Source: Hymenobacter qilianensis (GTDB lineage Bacteria; Bacteroidota; Bacteroidia; Cytophagales; Hymenobacteraceae). From it: DNA of 64,000 nt. Shown piece by piece: positions 8,543-17,035 of this stretch. Numbering within the stretch: the stretch's first letter is position 1; each line of letters opens with the position of its first letter. The notes beneath the pieces were generated by a model. The model searched no databases. It saw only the letters and a list, made by a program, of their open reading frames with translations, and was not told the DNA's origin. Both the position numbers and the translations under genes were made by a program. The DNA is taken from the NCBI RefSeq assembly GCF_014489555.1, contig NZ_CP060784.1, positions 3,866,001-3,930,000 of the forward strand, written 5' to 3'.

Positions 8543-9322
8543 CTAGCCTTCGAGCGTGCGGCTGGCCTGAGCCTGCTCTTGGCGCTGCTCCTCCCCGATG
8601 GCATAATTCAGCCAGCGGCTCCGAATCCAGCGAAAGCCAAAGGTATCAACCAGGGGCTTCCAGGCGCGGTTCCAGAGGTTGTACTTGGCCGTGCCGGCGA
8701 AGCGCGGGAAGTGGCGCACGGGCAGCTGCTTTACTTTGCCGCCCTGCAATTGCACCAGCGCGCCCAGAAAGCGATGCATGCCATGAAACAACGGAATGCG
8801 TCGGGCATACTCGATTTTGATGATTTTCAGCGGGCAGCCCGTGTCCTGAATGCCGTCGTTAATGAGCGTACGCCGTACCGTGTTGGCCACCTTCGAGGAG
8901 AGCTTCTTGACCAGCGTATCCTGGCGCTTGGCCCGGATGCCGTTCACCATATCGTGCTCGGGCAAAAACTCGAAAAAGGTCAGAAAGTCGAGCGGCATGG
9001 TTTGAATGTCGCTGTCGATGTAGCCAATAAGCGTCGTGCGGCAGTGGTCGATTCCGGCTTTGATGGCCGTGCTCAAACCGCGGTTTTGGGCCAGACTAAT
9101 AAACTCATACTGGCTACCCGCGCGGCAAATATCGCGCAGCAGCGACAGGGAGTTATCCGTGGAGCCGTCGTTGACAAACAAAACGGTGGTCGTAACGGGC
9201 GTTTGGGCCAGAAATTTATCCATCTCCACCACAAACTGCGGCAGGCTTTCTTCCTCATTATAAACAGGAACAAGCACCGTAAGCGACTGGGTGGCAAGGT
9301 AAGCAGAAGGGGCAGCAGACAT
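8543..9322 (-). CDS. GT2 glycosyltransferase, dolichyl-phosphate-mannose synthase type
   Basis: About 259 residues. GT-A fold motifs in order: nucleotide-binding VPVYNEEESL, FVNDGSTDNS, the metal-binding DSD in GYIDSDIQTMP, and downstream TGCPLKI and FHGMHRFLGALVQLQG. This is the DPM1/GtrB/ArnC branch, which transfers a sugar from a nucleotide to a polyprenyl phosphate. There are no C-terminal membrane helices, so membrane attachment may come from the adjacent LAB_N protein. The Met at 9322 starts eight residues after a possible upstream Met and fits the family better. Confidence 0.85.
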   Translation of the reverse strand: MSAAPSAYLATQSLTVLVPVYNEEESLPQFVVEMDKFLAQTPVTTTVLFVNDGSTDNSLSLLRDICRAGSQYEFISLAQNRGLSTAIKAGIDHCRTTLIGYIDSDIQTMPLDFLTFFEFLPEHDMVNGIRAKRQDTLVKKLSSKVANTVRRTLINDGIQDTGCPLKIIKIEYARRIPLFHGMHRFLGALVQLQGGKVKQLPVRHFPRFAGTAKYNLWNRAWKPLVDTFGFRWIRSRWLNYAIGEEQRQEQAQASRTLEG

Positions 9323-9424
9323 AGAAATGCGGTAATGCGGCCGCAAGGTAAAAAGGATTTAGCGCCAGCAGCTTATTAGCAGGTACTGAACGCGAAAATG
9401 CCCCCAGAATACTCTTACTTTAAA

Positions 9425-9527
9425 AAGGCGGTCATGCAGCGCAGCGCGAAGCATCTCGCTCGCGGTCGTTGCCTAACTAAACAACGAAGCAAGCGAGATG
9501 CTTCGCGCTGCGCTGCATGACCGCCTT
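9425..9527. repeat. Palindromic intergenic repeat, family 1, copy 1
   Basis: Perfect 36-bp inverted arms whose outer half reads GGCGGTCATGCAG and whose inner half reads CGAAGCATCTCGCT, around a loop of about 30 nt. Related elements lie near 15489, 26235, 27436 and 34408. It sits downstream of hisIE. It could act as a terminator, but its sequence conservation in other gaps points to a dispersed REP/REPIN-like element. Confidence 0.85.
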
Positions 9528-9562
9528 ATTTTGGAAGCCTACTTCTCATTAAATGTAAAGCC

Positions 9563-10207
9563 CTACTCCCGGCGCACACCCGCCGAAATCGTGCTGTGCC
9601 GCTCGCGCAGCACGGCTACTACATCGTCCAGCGTCAGGTTGGAAGCGGCCAATAGCACCAGCAGATGATAGAGTAAGTCGGCGGCTTCGCCTTTTAAGCC
9701 TTCAAAATTGCCCCCCACGGCGTCGATTACTGTTTCTACGGCTTCCTCACCTACTTTCTGGGCGATTTTGGGCATGCCTTTGCGAAAAAGTGAGGCCGTG
9801 TACGACTTCGGATCTTCATCGGGGATGTCGCGGCGGCGCTGCACGAGGCGCTCCAGCTCGGCCAGAAACCCGACCGGGGCGGCGGGAATAGCCGTTTGAT
9901 CGGGTTGCTCGAAGCAGCTGACGGTGCCGCGGTGGCAGGTGGGGCCGTCGGGCCGGGCGCGGATGAGCACCGCGTCGCCGTCGCAGTCGGGGTGCAGACT
10001 TACTACTGTCAGGAAGTTGCCGGAGATTTCGCCCTTGGTCCAGAGGCGGTTTTTGGAGCGGGAGAAGAACGTCACGCGGCCTTCCTGCTGAGTTTTGGCT
10101 AGTGCTTCCTGATTCACGTAGCCCAGCATTAGCACCTGGCCCGTCTGGTCGTCCTGCACCACGGCGGGAATTAACCCATCGGGCATTTTATCGAAATCGA
10201 ATGTCAT
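9563..10207 (-). CDS. hisIE: Bifunctional phosphoribosyl-AMP cyclohydrolase / phosphoribosyl-ATP pyrophosphatase
   Basis: 214 residues; catalyses steps 2 and 3 of histidine synthesis (PR-ATP to PR-AMP, then ring opening to ProFAR). The N-terminal HisI domain (about 1-110) has the metal site DCDGDAVL and the cysteine of GPTCHRGTVSCF. The C-terminal HisE domain (about 118-214) has RRDIPDEDPKSYTASLF and the MazG-like metal motif KVGEEAVETVIDA with EAADLLYHLLVLL. It is the last gene of the his operon; its start overlaps the stop of the small lipoprotein gene upstream by 4 bp, which suggests coupled translation. Confidence 0.95.
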   Translation of the reverse strand: MTFDFDKMPDGLIPAVVQDDQTGQVLMLGYVNQEALAKTQQEGRVTFFSRSKNRLWTKGEISGNFLTVVSLHPDCDGDAVLIRARPDGPTCHRGTVSCFEQPDQTAIPAAPVGFLAELERLVQRRRDIPDEDPKSYTASLFRKGMPKIAQKVGEEAVETVIDAVGGNFEGLKGEAADLLYHLLVLLAASNLTLDDVVAVLRERHSTISAGVRRE

Positions 10208-10650
10208 GGATTAATACCGAGTAGGGAAATAAGCTCTTTGTCAACTTGCACTGCTTCTCCTTTATAGTAGCTATTGAATTTGCCAATACAAAGCGTGTCA
10301 CTAGTTTGGTTGTTATAGAACAAAATGGCTTTTGCACGAATATCTACTTCGTTGTTTTGCGTGTGTGGCTGAAGACTTCGTAAGTATTTGTCAATGGCCG
10401 TAAGCTTCTCTTTGTCAATTATTGAAAATGGTCTGGCCGAAGGGAACTGCTTCTCATATCCTGCGCAGGGTATGGCAATAAATGAACGAATATCAAAAGA
10501 GACCGAAGAGCCCTCCACTCGTGTCAATTCCTTTCCATTCACATTAGAATTAGATTCAGGTTGCCTAGAGTTTATTGCCCCCGAGGAACGACCATCTGGT
10601 GTATTACATGCGCCTAGAATCAGCAAGCAGACAGTCCTTAACCATTTCAT
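10204..10650 (-). CDS. Small lipoprotein of unknown function inside the his operon
   Basis: 148 residues beginning with a lipoprotein signal (LLILGAC, Cys 15). The mature part has no motif I recognise; a helix SIIDKEKLTAIDKYLRSL and a strand-rich end (KAILFYNNQTSDTLCIGKF) can be seen. The DNA is clearly A/T-richer than the flanking hisF and hisIE genes, which suggests it was acquired later. It is in the operon direction, 29 bp after hisF, and overlaps hisIE by 4 bp, so it must be co-expressed with them. No enzymatic link to histidine synthesis is evident. Confidence 0.65.
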   Translation of the reverse strand: MKWLRTVCLLILGACNTPDGRSSGAINSRQPESNSNVNGKELTRVEGSSVSFDIRSFIAIPCAGYEKQFPSARPFSIIDKEKLTAIDKYLRSLQPHTQNNEVDIRAKAILFYNNQTSDTLCIGKFNSYYKGEAVQVDKELISLLGINP

Positions 10651-10679
10651 TCCTTCTCGACTTTAGCTATACCAATGCA

Positions 10680-11438
10680 CTACAGTCGCACCGGAATCCC
10701 ATCCTGGCGCAAGTGTTCTTTTAGCTCCCGAATACCGATTTCGCCGAAGTGAAAGATGCTGGCGGCGAGGCCCGCATCAGCCTGGGCATTCTGGAATACC
10801 TCCGTGAAATGCTGCTTGCTGCCCGCGCCGCCCGAAGCCACCACGGGCACGGATACGGCCCGGCTTACGGCCCCGGTGATATCCAGCGCAAATCCGTCCT
10901 TGGTGCCGTCGTTGCTCATGCTAGTGAGCAGGATTTCGCCCGCGCCACGCTCAGCGGCTTCCCGACACCACTGCACGGCGTCGCGGCCGGTGTTGTGCGT
11001 GCCCGCGCGAGTATAAATCTGCCAGCCTTCGGGCTCGTGAAAGCGGGCGTCGGCGGCCACTACGATGCACTGGGAACCGAAGCGGCGGGCCAGCTCGTCG
11101 ATCAGCTCGGGGCGATGCAGGGCGGCGGAGTTGATGCTGACTTTATCGGCCCCGTTCATGAGTAAAGCTTCCACGTCGGCCACGGTACCGATGCCGCCGC
11201 CCACGGTGAAGGGAATGTCCAGCTCGCGGGCCACGTCGCGCACCAGGGCTACCAGGGTAGCGCGCTTCTGGTTGGTGGCCGTGATGTCGAGAAACACCAG
11301 CTCGTCGGCGCCTTCGCGGGCGTAGCGGGAGGCCAGGGCCACCGGGTCGCCGGCGTCGCGCAGGCCCTCGAAGCGCACGCCCTTTACGGTGCGGCCGTCT
11401 TTTACATCGAGGCAGGGAATAATACGTTTGGTAAGCAT
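10680..11438 (-). CDS. hisF: Imidazole glycerol phosphate synthase, cyclase subunit
   Basis: 252 residues, the normal length. A (beta/alpha)8 barrel that, with HisH, converts PRFAR and ammonia to imidazole glycerol phosphate and AICAR. Catalytic Asp11 is in RIIPCLDVKDGRTVKG, and the second acid (about Asp130) in IVVAADARF. Phosphate sites are VGGGIGTVADVEAL and VVASGGAGSKQHF. It lies 27 bp downstream of hisA. The gap holds an ATTGGGGGCTTTTTT stretch just before the start, a five-G version of the dispersed motif. Confidence 0.96.
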   Translation of the reverse strand: MLTKRIIPCLDVKDGRTVKGVRFEGLRDAGDPVALASRYAREGADELVFLDITATNQKRATLVALVRDVARELDIPFTVGGGIGTVADVEALLMNGADKVSINSAALHRPELIDELARRFGSQCIVVAADARFHEPEGWQIYTRAGTHNTGRDAVQWCREAAERGAGEILLTSMSNDGTKDGFALDITGAVSRAVSVPVVASGGAGSKQHFTEVFQNAQADAGLAASIFHFGEIGIRELKEHLRQDGIPVRL

Positions 11439-11465
11439 TGGGGGCTTTTTTATGTATGAGTTAGC

Positions 11466-12182
11466 TTATAGCAAAGCTTGCAGCTGCTCCAGCGTGATGG
11501 TGCCTTCGTACAACGCCTTGCCGATAATAGCGCCGTGCATGCCAATGGCGGCCAGCGCCTCCACGTCCTGCATGGTCGTTACGCCGCCGCTGGCCACAAG
11601 CTGGGCCTGCGGATATTGCTCCCGCAGCTCCTGATACATGGGCAGCGAGGGGCCTTGCAGCTTGCCGTCCTTACTCACATCAGTGCAGATGAAAGTAGTA
11701 GCGCCGGCCTCCAGGTACTCCCCAATAAACGCGCTCAGCGTCCATTCCGACTGGTCGGCCCAGGCATTGATGGCAATATGGTTGTGGCGAAAATCGGCCC
11801 CCACGATAATCTTATCGGCCCCAAACGTGGTCAGCCAGTGCTGCACCACGCCCGGCTCGCGGACGGCAATGCTGCCGGCCGTAATCTGCGCCGCGCCCGC
11901 ATCAAAGGCCTGCCTGACCGACTGCTCGCTTTGCAGCCCGCCCCCAAAATCGATGTGTAGCTGGGTGTGGCGGGCGATTTTCTCCAGCACCGGCAGATTG
12001 ACCGGATGCCGCGCCCGCGCCCCGTCCAAGTCTACCAGATGCAGCCGCCGCACGCCCTGCTGCTCAAAGCGCTGGGCTACAGCCACCGGATCGGCGTCGT
12101 AGGTGGTTTGCTGGGCGAAGTCGCCTTCCGTAAGGCGGACGCACTGCCCGTTGATGAGGTCGATGGCGGGGATGATGTTCAT
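11466..12182 (-). CDS. hisA: ProFAR isomerase
   Basis: 238 residues. It isomerises ProFAR to PRFAR, the step before HisHF. Half-barrel phosphate motifs and catalytic acids are visible: IIPAIDLINGQCVRLTEG (catalytic Asp near residue 8), the glycine loop HIDFGGGLQSEQSV, CTDVSKDGKLQGPS (second catalytic Asp near 130) and LVASGGVTTMQDVEAL. The gene starts 183 bp after hisH; that gap is occupied by a 109-bp palindromic repeat. Confidence 0.96.
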   Translation of the reverse strand: MNIIPAIDLINGQCVRLTEGDFAQQTTYDADPVAVAQRFEQQGVRRLHLVDLDGARARHPVNLPVLEKIARHTQLHIDFGGGLQSEQSVRQAFDAGAAQITAGSIAVREPGVVQHWLTTFGADKIIVGADFRHNHIAINAWADQSEWTLSAFIGEYLEAGATTFICTDVSKDGKLQGPSLPMYQELREQYPQAQLVASGGVTTMQDVEALAAIGMHGAIIGKALYEGTITLEQLQALL

Positions 12183-12231
12183 TTGGCAAATGGGAATGCT
12201 AAGTTTACACTTAGGGTTTCGTCGGATTGTC

Positions 12232-12340
12232 GTAGCGCGAACTTGTAGTTCGCCTTTCGTTGCACACCTACACTGGGGGGCATTTTTAGAAACATTTGCT
12301 TATTCATTGCAACGAAACGCGAACTACAAGTTCGCGCTAC
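12232..12340. repeat. Palindromic intergenic repeat, family 2
   Basis: Two 33-bp arms differ at one base. Each begins GTAGCGCGAACTTGTAGTTCG, itself partly palindromic, and ends TTTCGTTGCA. The 43-nt loop contains one copy of the AAAAATGCCCCCCAGTG motif. It fills the hisH-hisA gap. No second copy was seen in the window. Confidence 0.8.
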
Positions 12341-12365
12341 TATCGCGCTAAGCACAAGCTCAACG

Positions 12366-12953
12366 TTAGAGCTTGAGAAAGTTCTCCAGAATCCGCGTGC
12401 CTACCGGGCCGCTTTTTTCGGTGTGAAATTGTACGGCGTAGAAGTTCTTGTGCTGTACGGCCGCGCTGAAGGGTGCAGGATATTCCGCTTCGGCAATCGT
12501 ATAGTCACCGACCGGCGCGTAATAGCTATGCACGAAGTATACGTAGTCTTCCGCGCCAAGGCCTTCAAACAGTGGAGAGCGCAACCGCTGCAACGTGTTC
12601 CAACCCATGTGCGGCACTTTGTACTCCGGCAGCTTTGGGAAGCGTTTTACCTCAAAAGGTAATATACCCAGCATGGTCGCGTCGTTCTCTTCGCTGTGTG
12701 TGCCCAGCAGCTGCATACCCAAACATACCCCCAGAAAAGGTTGGGTAATCGTGGGCAGTACTTTATCCAATCCCTGCGCCCGTAGCTCGCGCATAGCCGA
12801 GGCCGCTTCACCCTCGCCGGGGAAGATCACCTTGTCGGCCCGCCGTATTACTTCCGGGTCGGCAGTGAGAGTTGGTTGGCATCCCAAGCGTTCCAGCGCA
12901 AACAGCACTGACTGCACATTGCCGCCTTTATAATCTATGACTGCTATTTCCAT
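12366..12953 (-). CDS. hisH: Imidazole glycerol phosphate synthase, glutamine amidotransferase subunit
   Basis: 195 residues. A class I glutaminase that supplies ammonia to HisF. The catalytic triad is visible: nucleophile Cys in FLGVCLGMQLLG (about 77), His and Glu in AVQFHTEKSG (about 176-178). The oxyanion loop is in KVIFPGEGEAASAMREL. It is separated from hisB by a 257-bp gap that holds another palindrome, and from hisA by the family 2 repeat. Confidence 0.96.
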   Translation of the reverse strand: MEIAVIDYKGGNVQSVLFALERLGCQPTLTADPEVIRRADKVIFPGEGEAASAMRELRAQGLDKVLPTITQPFLGVCLGMQLLGTHSEENDATMLGILPFEVKRFPKLPEYKVPHMGWNTLQRLRSPLFEGLGAEDYVYFVHSYYAPVGDYTIAEAEYPAPFSAAVQHKNFYAVQFHTEKSGPVGTRILENFLKL

Positions 12954-13037
12954 TTGATACTTATTATTTACTCATTTGTTTAAACATTTGAGTAATTATC
13001 AATAACCCATATCATGCGGGCCACGTCTGCCCAAGGC

Positions 13038-13168
13038 CATCAGAACGGTGTAAAAACGCGTATTCGCGTCTCATCATTGAACGACTGGCAGCGCGCCATT
13101 TGCATAATTAACCTAAATAACGACCGCGACGGTTAGACGCGAGTACGCGTCTCTACGATGATCTGATG
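13038..13168. repeat. Palindromic intergenic repeat, family 3
   Basis: Inverted arms ACGCGTATTCGCGTCT and AGACGCGAGTACGCGT (one mismatch), bounded by CATCAG and CTGATG, in the hisB-hisH gap. A degraded relative is seen around 20010-20110, sharing GCGTCTC and TTGAACGA followed by TGG at matching places. Confidence 0.7.
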
Positions 13169-13210
13169 AACTTAGGAATATTATCCAAATGTTAAAACAA
13201 ATGGGTAATC

Positions 13211-14316
13211 TTACAAAACCCCTTTGGTACTGGGTATCTCCATCTTAGATGCATCACGCACTAAGGCCATCTTCATAGCTTTGGCTACAGCCTTAAAAAT
13301 GGATTCGATTTTATGGTGTTCGTTGTCGCCGGCGCACTGAATATTGAGGTTGCAGCGGGCACCATCGGAGAAGCTTTTGAAGAAGTGATAGAACATCTCG
13401 GTTGGCATATCGCCTACCCGCTCCCGCTTAAACTCCGCCTCCCACACCAGCCACGGACGACCCGAAAAGTCTATAGCAGCTTGTGCTAACGCGTCGTCCA
13501 TGGGTAGTAAAAAACCGTAGCGGGCCAGGCCGCGCTTGTCGCCGAGAGCTTGGGCGAATGCTTCGCCGAGCGCCAAGGCAGTGTCCTCGATGGTGTGGTG
13601 CTCATCGATGTGCAGGTCGCCTTGTACCTCGATTTTCATATCGACGCCCGAGTGTTTGCTGAGCTGGTCGAGCATGTGGTCGAAGAAACCCAGGCCGGTG
13701 TGCATGCTGGGACGGCCCTGCCCGTCGAGGTTTAGCTCGACGCGAATTTTGGTTTCGTTCGTGTCGCGCTGCACGAGGGCCGTGCGGGCCGGCAGGCGGA
13801 GGAAGCGGTAGATCTCGTCCCAGCTTTGGGTGGTGAGGGCGGCGCGCTCATCGGCCTCCGCACGGAGCAGTATGGATTGGCAGCCGAGGTTCTGGGCCAG
13901 CTCTACATCAGTGAGGCGGTCGCCAATGACGAAAGAGTTTTGCAGGTCGTAACCACTTTCGTTTCCCAGATATTGGGAAAGCATGCCAACGCCGGGTTTG
14001 CGGGTAGGCAGATTTTCGTGGGGAAGCTGCGGTCGACGTGCTCGCGGGCAAACTCCACTCCTTCTCCCCGCAGAATATCGAGCATCAGGTTGTGGGCCGG
14101 CCAGAATGTTTCTTCAGGAAAACTGGTGGTGCCGAGGCCATCCTGGTTGCTGACCAGCACCAGCTCGTAATCCAGCTCGCGGGCAATGCGGGCCAGGTTG
14201 CTGATAGAGCCGGGCAGAAACTGAAACTTATCTGGCGTCAGCGCATCAATCTGCTGACTCGGCTGCGGCTCGATGAGGATGGTGCCGTCGCGGTCGATAA
14301 AAAGAACTTTTTTCAT
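13211..14316 (-). CDS. hisB: Bifunctional histidinol-phosphatase / imidazoleglycerol-phosphate dehydratase (one frameshift)
   Basis: Catalyses steps 6 and 8 of histidine synthesis. The N-terminal HAD phosphatase (about residues 1-165) has the nucleophile motif FIDRDGTIL, the motif II region VLVSNQDGLGT, and VIGDRLTDVELA. The C-terminal dehydratase has the manganese-binding pairs IDEHHTIEDTA and DNEHHKIES. The frame breaks at a four-G run (14020-14023 on the plus strand). One extra base joins SFP to HENLPTRKPGVGML, the expected sequence, so I treat this as one gene with a likely sequence error. Start at MKKVLFIDRDGT. Such N-terminal HAD fusions are normal in Bacteroidota and enterobacteria. 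Confidence 0.9.
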
Positions 14317-14406
14317 GAGTTGTAAAATAGCACCAAGCTTTGGCGGTGTTCCCCGTGAGATGATGCCTCGATACAGGGAGCAAAAAGCCCCCAATGGATA
14401 TTTACT

Positions 14407-15459
14407 TTAATACGCGAACTCCCGCAGCGCCGCCAGCAGCTGCTCGTTTTCGGCGGGCGTGCCCACGGTGAGGCGAAGCGTGCCGGCGCAACCAGGCTGA
14501 GTAGTGCGGTTGCGCACGACAATACCGCGCGCCAATAAGTAGTCGTACACGGCAGTGGCATCGGGCTTGAAGCGCACTAGCAGGAAGTTGGCATCGGAAG
14601 GGAAAACCTCCTCGACAATTTCTACTGCGGGCAAGCGCTCGGCCAGCCACTGCCGGCCCACCAGCAGATCATTGCGCAGGTTGTCAAAATGCCCCCCAGC
14701 GGCCAGCGCGGCCAGCGCGTGCTGCTGCGTAGCTTCCGATATATTATAAGGAGGCTTGATTTTGTTGAGATAGACAATGATTTCCGGCGAGGCGAAAGCC
14801 ATACCGAGGCGCAGGCCGGCCAGGCCCCAGGCTTTGGAGAAGGTTTGCAGAACCACCAGGTTCGGGAACTCGGCCAGGCGGGTGGTCCAGCTGGGCGCGG
14901 AGGCGAAGTCGGAGTAGGCTTCATCCACCACAACTAGGCCGCGGAAGCCGCGCAGGATTTCCTCAATGGCGTCGGCGTGGAGCAGGTTGCCGGTCGGGTT
15001 ATTGGGCGAGCAGACGAAAACCAACTTGGCATCCGAGGCGATGATGCCGGCCACGACTTCGGGGGAAAGTTGAAAATCGGCGGTCAGCGGCAGACGCTGA
15101 ATGGCTACATCATTGAGGTTGGCGGCCACCTCGTACATGCCATATGTGGGGGGCAAAATCAGGATGCTGTCCTGGCCGGGCACGCAGGTGAGACGCACGA
15201 GCAGGTCGATGGCTTCGTCGGAGCCGTTGCCGAGGAAAATTTGCCCCCCAGTTACGCCTTTGATCTTGGCCAGCTCCGCTTTCACGGCCCGCTGCTGCGG
15301 GTCGGGGTAACGGTTAAAGGTGGCGGGGCCAGCGCTGCCGAGACTGTTTTCGTTGGCGTCGAGCATCACCTGCGCGTCGCCCTGAAACTCGTCACGCGCC
15401 GAGGAGTACGGTTTCATTGCCCGGATATTGGGGCGGACCAGAGATTCTAAATCAAACAT
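14407..15459 (-). CDS. hisC: Histidinol-phosphate aminotransferase
   Basis: 350 residues, fold type I PLP enzyme that makes histidinol phosphate from imidazole acetol phosphate. PLP lysine is in LQTFSKAWGLAGLRLGM (about 212). Other family landmarks: LDANENSLGSAGPATFNRYP at the N terminus, GNGSDEAIDLL, CSPNNPTGNLL, VVDEAYSDFA and the C-terminal RLTVGTPAENEQLL. Three copies of the six-C/G motif lie in the frame without breaking it. Confidence 0.96.
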   Translation of the reverse strand: MFDLESLVRPNIRAMKPYSSARDEFQGDAQVMLDANENSLGSAGPATFNRYPDPQQRAVKAELAKIKGVTGGQIFLGNGSDEAIDLLVRLTCVPGQDSILILPPTYGMYEVAANLNDVAIQRLPLTADFQLSPEVVAGIIASDAKLVFVCSPNNPTGNLLHADAIEEILRGFRGLVVVDEAYSDFASAPSWTTRLAEFPNLVVLQTFSKAWGLAGLRLGMAFASPEIIVYLNKIKPPYNISEATQQHALAALAAGGHFDNLRNDLLVGRQWLAERLPAVEIVEEVFPSDANFLLVRFKPDATAVYDYLLARGIVVRNRTTQPGCAGTLRLTVGTPAENEQLLAALREFAY

Positions 15460-15488
15460 TGATTAATCAGTTACGCTATTTCTTAACA

Positions 15489-15592
15489 AGAACGTCATGC
15501 AGAGCGGCAGCGAAGCATCTTGCGTGCTGACGAGAGATTAGTAATCTAACGGCGCGAGCGAGATGCTTCGCTGCCGCTCTGCATGACGTTCT
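15489..15592. repeat. Palindromic intergenic repeat, family 1, copy 2
   Basis: Arms of 32 bp: outer part AGAACGTCATGCAGAGCGGC, inner part AGCGAAGCATCT, with the loop around GAGATTAGTAATCTAAC. It fills the hisD-hisC gap, so it is transcribed within the his operon and would form a long hairpin in the message. Confidence 0.85.
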
Positions 15593-15599
15593 ATTTTAT

Positions 15600-16895
15600 T
15601 TAATGTGAAGTGTCCAAACTCTCCAGTCGCAACGTGACCGCGCGGGCGTGGGCGTGCAGGCCTTCCGCTTCGGCCATGGTCTCGACGATGGGGCCCACAT
15701 TGCGCAGGCCTTCAGTGGTCAGGCGCTGGAAGGTAATTTTCTTCAGAAAGGAATCGAGCGAGACGCCGCTGTAGTTGCGGGCGTAGCCGTTGGTGGGCAG
15801 CGTATGGTTTGTGCCGGAGGCGTAGTCGCCGACCGCTTCGGGCGTCAGGTGGCCCAGAAAAACCGAGCCCGCGCTGGTGACGCCCGCGCTGTATTGCTCG
15901 GCGCCCTCCACGGCCAAAATCAGGTGCTCCGGCGCGTACTGATTGGAGAAATACAGCATTTCCTCGGGCGTACGCAGCAAAATGGCGCGGCTTTCCTGCA
16001 AGGCCAGGGCCGCCACTTCGCGCCGCGGCAGCGTGGCCAGCTGGCGCTCCACTTCCGCCGTAACGGCCGCTAGTACCGAATCGGAAGTAGTGAGCAGCAA
16101 CACCTGGGAATCGGGGCCGTGCTCGGCCTGGCTGAGCAAATCGGCAGCGACGAAAGCCGGATTGGCAGTTGAATCAGCAATAACCAGCACTTCAGAGGGG
16201 CCGGCGGGCATGTCGATAGCCACGCCGTAGCGGGTAGCCAGCTGCTTGGCCGCCGTGACGTAGCGGTTGCCGGGGCCGAAGATTTTATCCACGCCCGGCA
16301 CGCTTTCCGTCCCGCCCGATAAGGCCGCAATAGCCTGTGCGCCACCCGCTTTAACAATGGTGGTGATACCCAATAGCTGCGCCGTAAACAGAATAATGGG
16401 GTTCACGGAGCCATCCTGAGCGGGCGGCGTACTGAGCACAATCTCAGAGCACTCGGCCAGGCGGGCGGGCACGCCCAGCATCAATAAGGTGCTGAACAAT
16501 GGTGCCGAACCACCGGGAATGTATAAGCCTACCCGCTGCACGGGCACCGCGCGGCGCCAGCACTCCACGCCCGGCATAGTCTCGATGCGCTCTTCCACCG
16601 GACGCTGGAGAGTATGAAACATGACCAGATTGGCATGCGCCTGCCGAATAGCAGCTTGCAGCGCGACCGGCACCTGGGCAGCGGCCGCGGCCAATTCTTC
16701 AGGGCGGACGCGCAAATCGGTGAGCATGGCGCCATCGAACCGTGCGCCGTACTCGCACAGGGCTTCGTCGCCGCGCTGGCGCACATCCTCAAAAATCAGG
16801 CGCACGCGTTCTTCCAGTTCGCGGGCCTCGCCAGCGGCGGCGCGCTGCTGCAAAGCCGGCCACTCGGCCAACTCAGGATAGCGGATGAGTTGCAT
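15600..16895 (-). CDS. hisD: Histidinol dehydrogenase
   Basis: 431 residues. It oxidises histidinol to histidine in two NAD-dependent steps with a bound zinc. Visible motifs: GLYIPGGSAPLFSTLLMLG, the KIFGPGNRYVTAAKQL NAD-binding region, DMPAGPSEVLVIAD, SQAEHGPDSQVLLLT with the zinc/catalytic Gln-His pair, and YAPEHLIL with the catalytic Glu-His, then GDYASGTNHTLPT. Full length with no break. Confidence 0.97.
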   Translation of the reverse strand: MQLIRYPELAEWPALQQRAAAGEARELEERVRLIFEDVRQRGDEALCEYGARFDGAMLTDLRVRPEELAAAAAQVPVALQAAIRQAHANLVMFHTLQRPVEERIETMPGVECWRRAVPVQRVGLYIPGGSAPLFSTLLMLGVPARLAECSEIVLSTPPAQDGSVNPIILFTAQLLGITTIVKAGGAQAIAALSGGTESVPGVDKIFGPGNRYVTAAKQLATRYGVAIDMPAGPSEVLVIADSTANPAFVAADLLSQAEHGPDSQVLLLTTSDSVLAAVTAEVERQLATLPRREVAALALQESRAILLRTPEEMLYFSNQYAPEHLILAVEGAEQYSAGVTSAGSVFLGHLTPEAVGDYASGTNHTLPTNGYARNYSGVSLDSFLKKITFQRLTTEGLRNVGPIVETMAEAEGLHAHARAVTLRLESLDTSH

Positions 16896-16899
16896 TTAC

Positions 16900-17035
16900 T
16901 AAATGGTTAAATGGCTATGGGTTAAATGGTTGATGGTTGAATAAGTAAATGGCTGAATTGCTAAGTGATCAATCGCTTAACGATCAACCATTTAACTTCT
17001 AACCATTTAGCCATTCAACCATTAGCCATTTAACT
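16900..17035. repeat. TAAATGGTT-rich inverted repeat region, family 4
   Basis: About 130 bp of alternating TAAATGG[CT]T units in the first half and AACCATTTA units in the second, able to fold back on itself around GTGATCAATCGC. It fills the hisG-hisD gap. A similar, shorter stretch lies at 37411-37497 between exbB and exbD. The last bases overlap the hisG stop codon. Confidence 0.65.

Noticed and set aside
13903..14394. hisB read as two separate genes (phosphatase and dehydratase)
   Set aside because: One added base in a four-G run joins the frames into the known bifunctional protein without loss of any residue.
16614..16910. Long open frames antisense to hisD and to many other genes
   Set aside because: High-GC codon bias leaves the opposite strand open; none of these frames has a family pattern, a signal peptide or a promoter, and the sense genes are certain.
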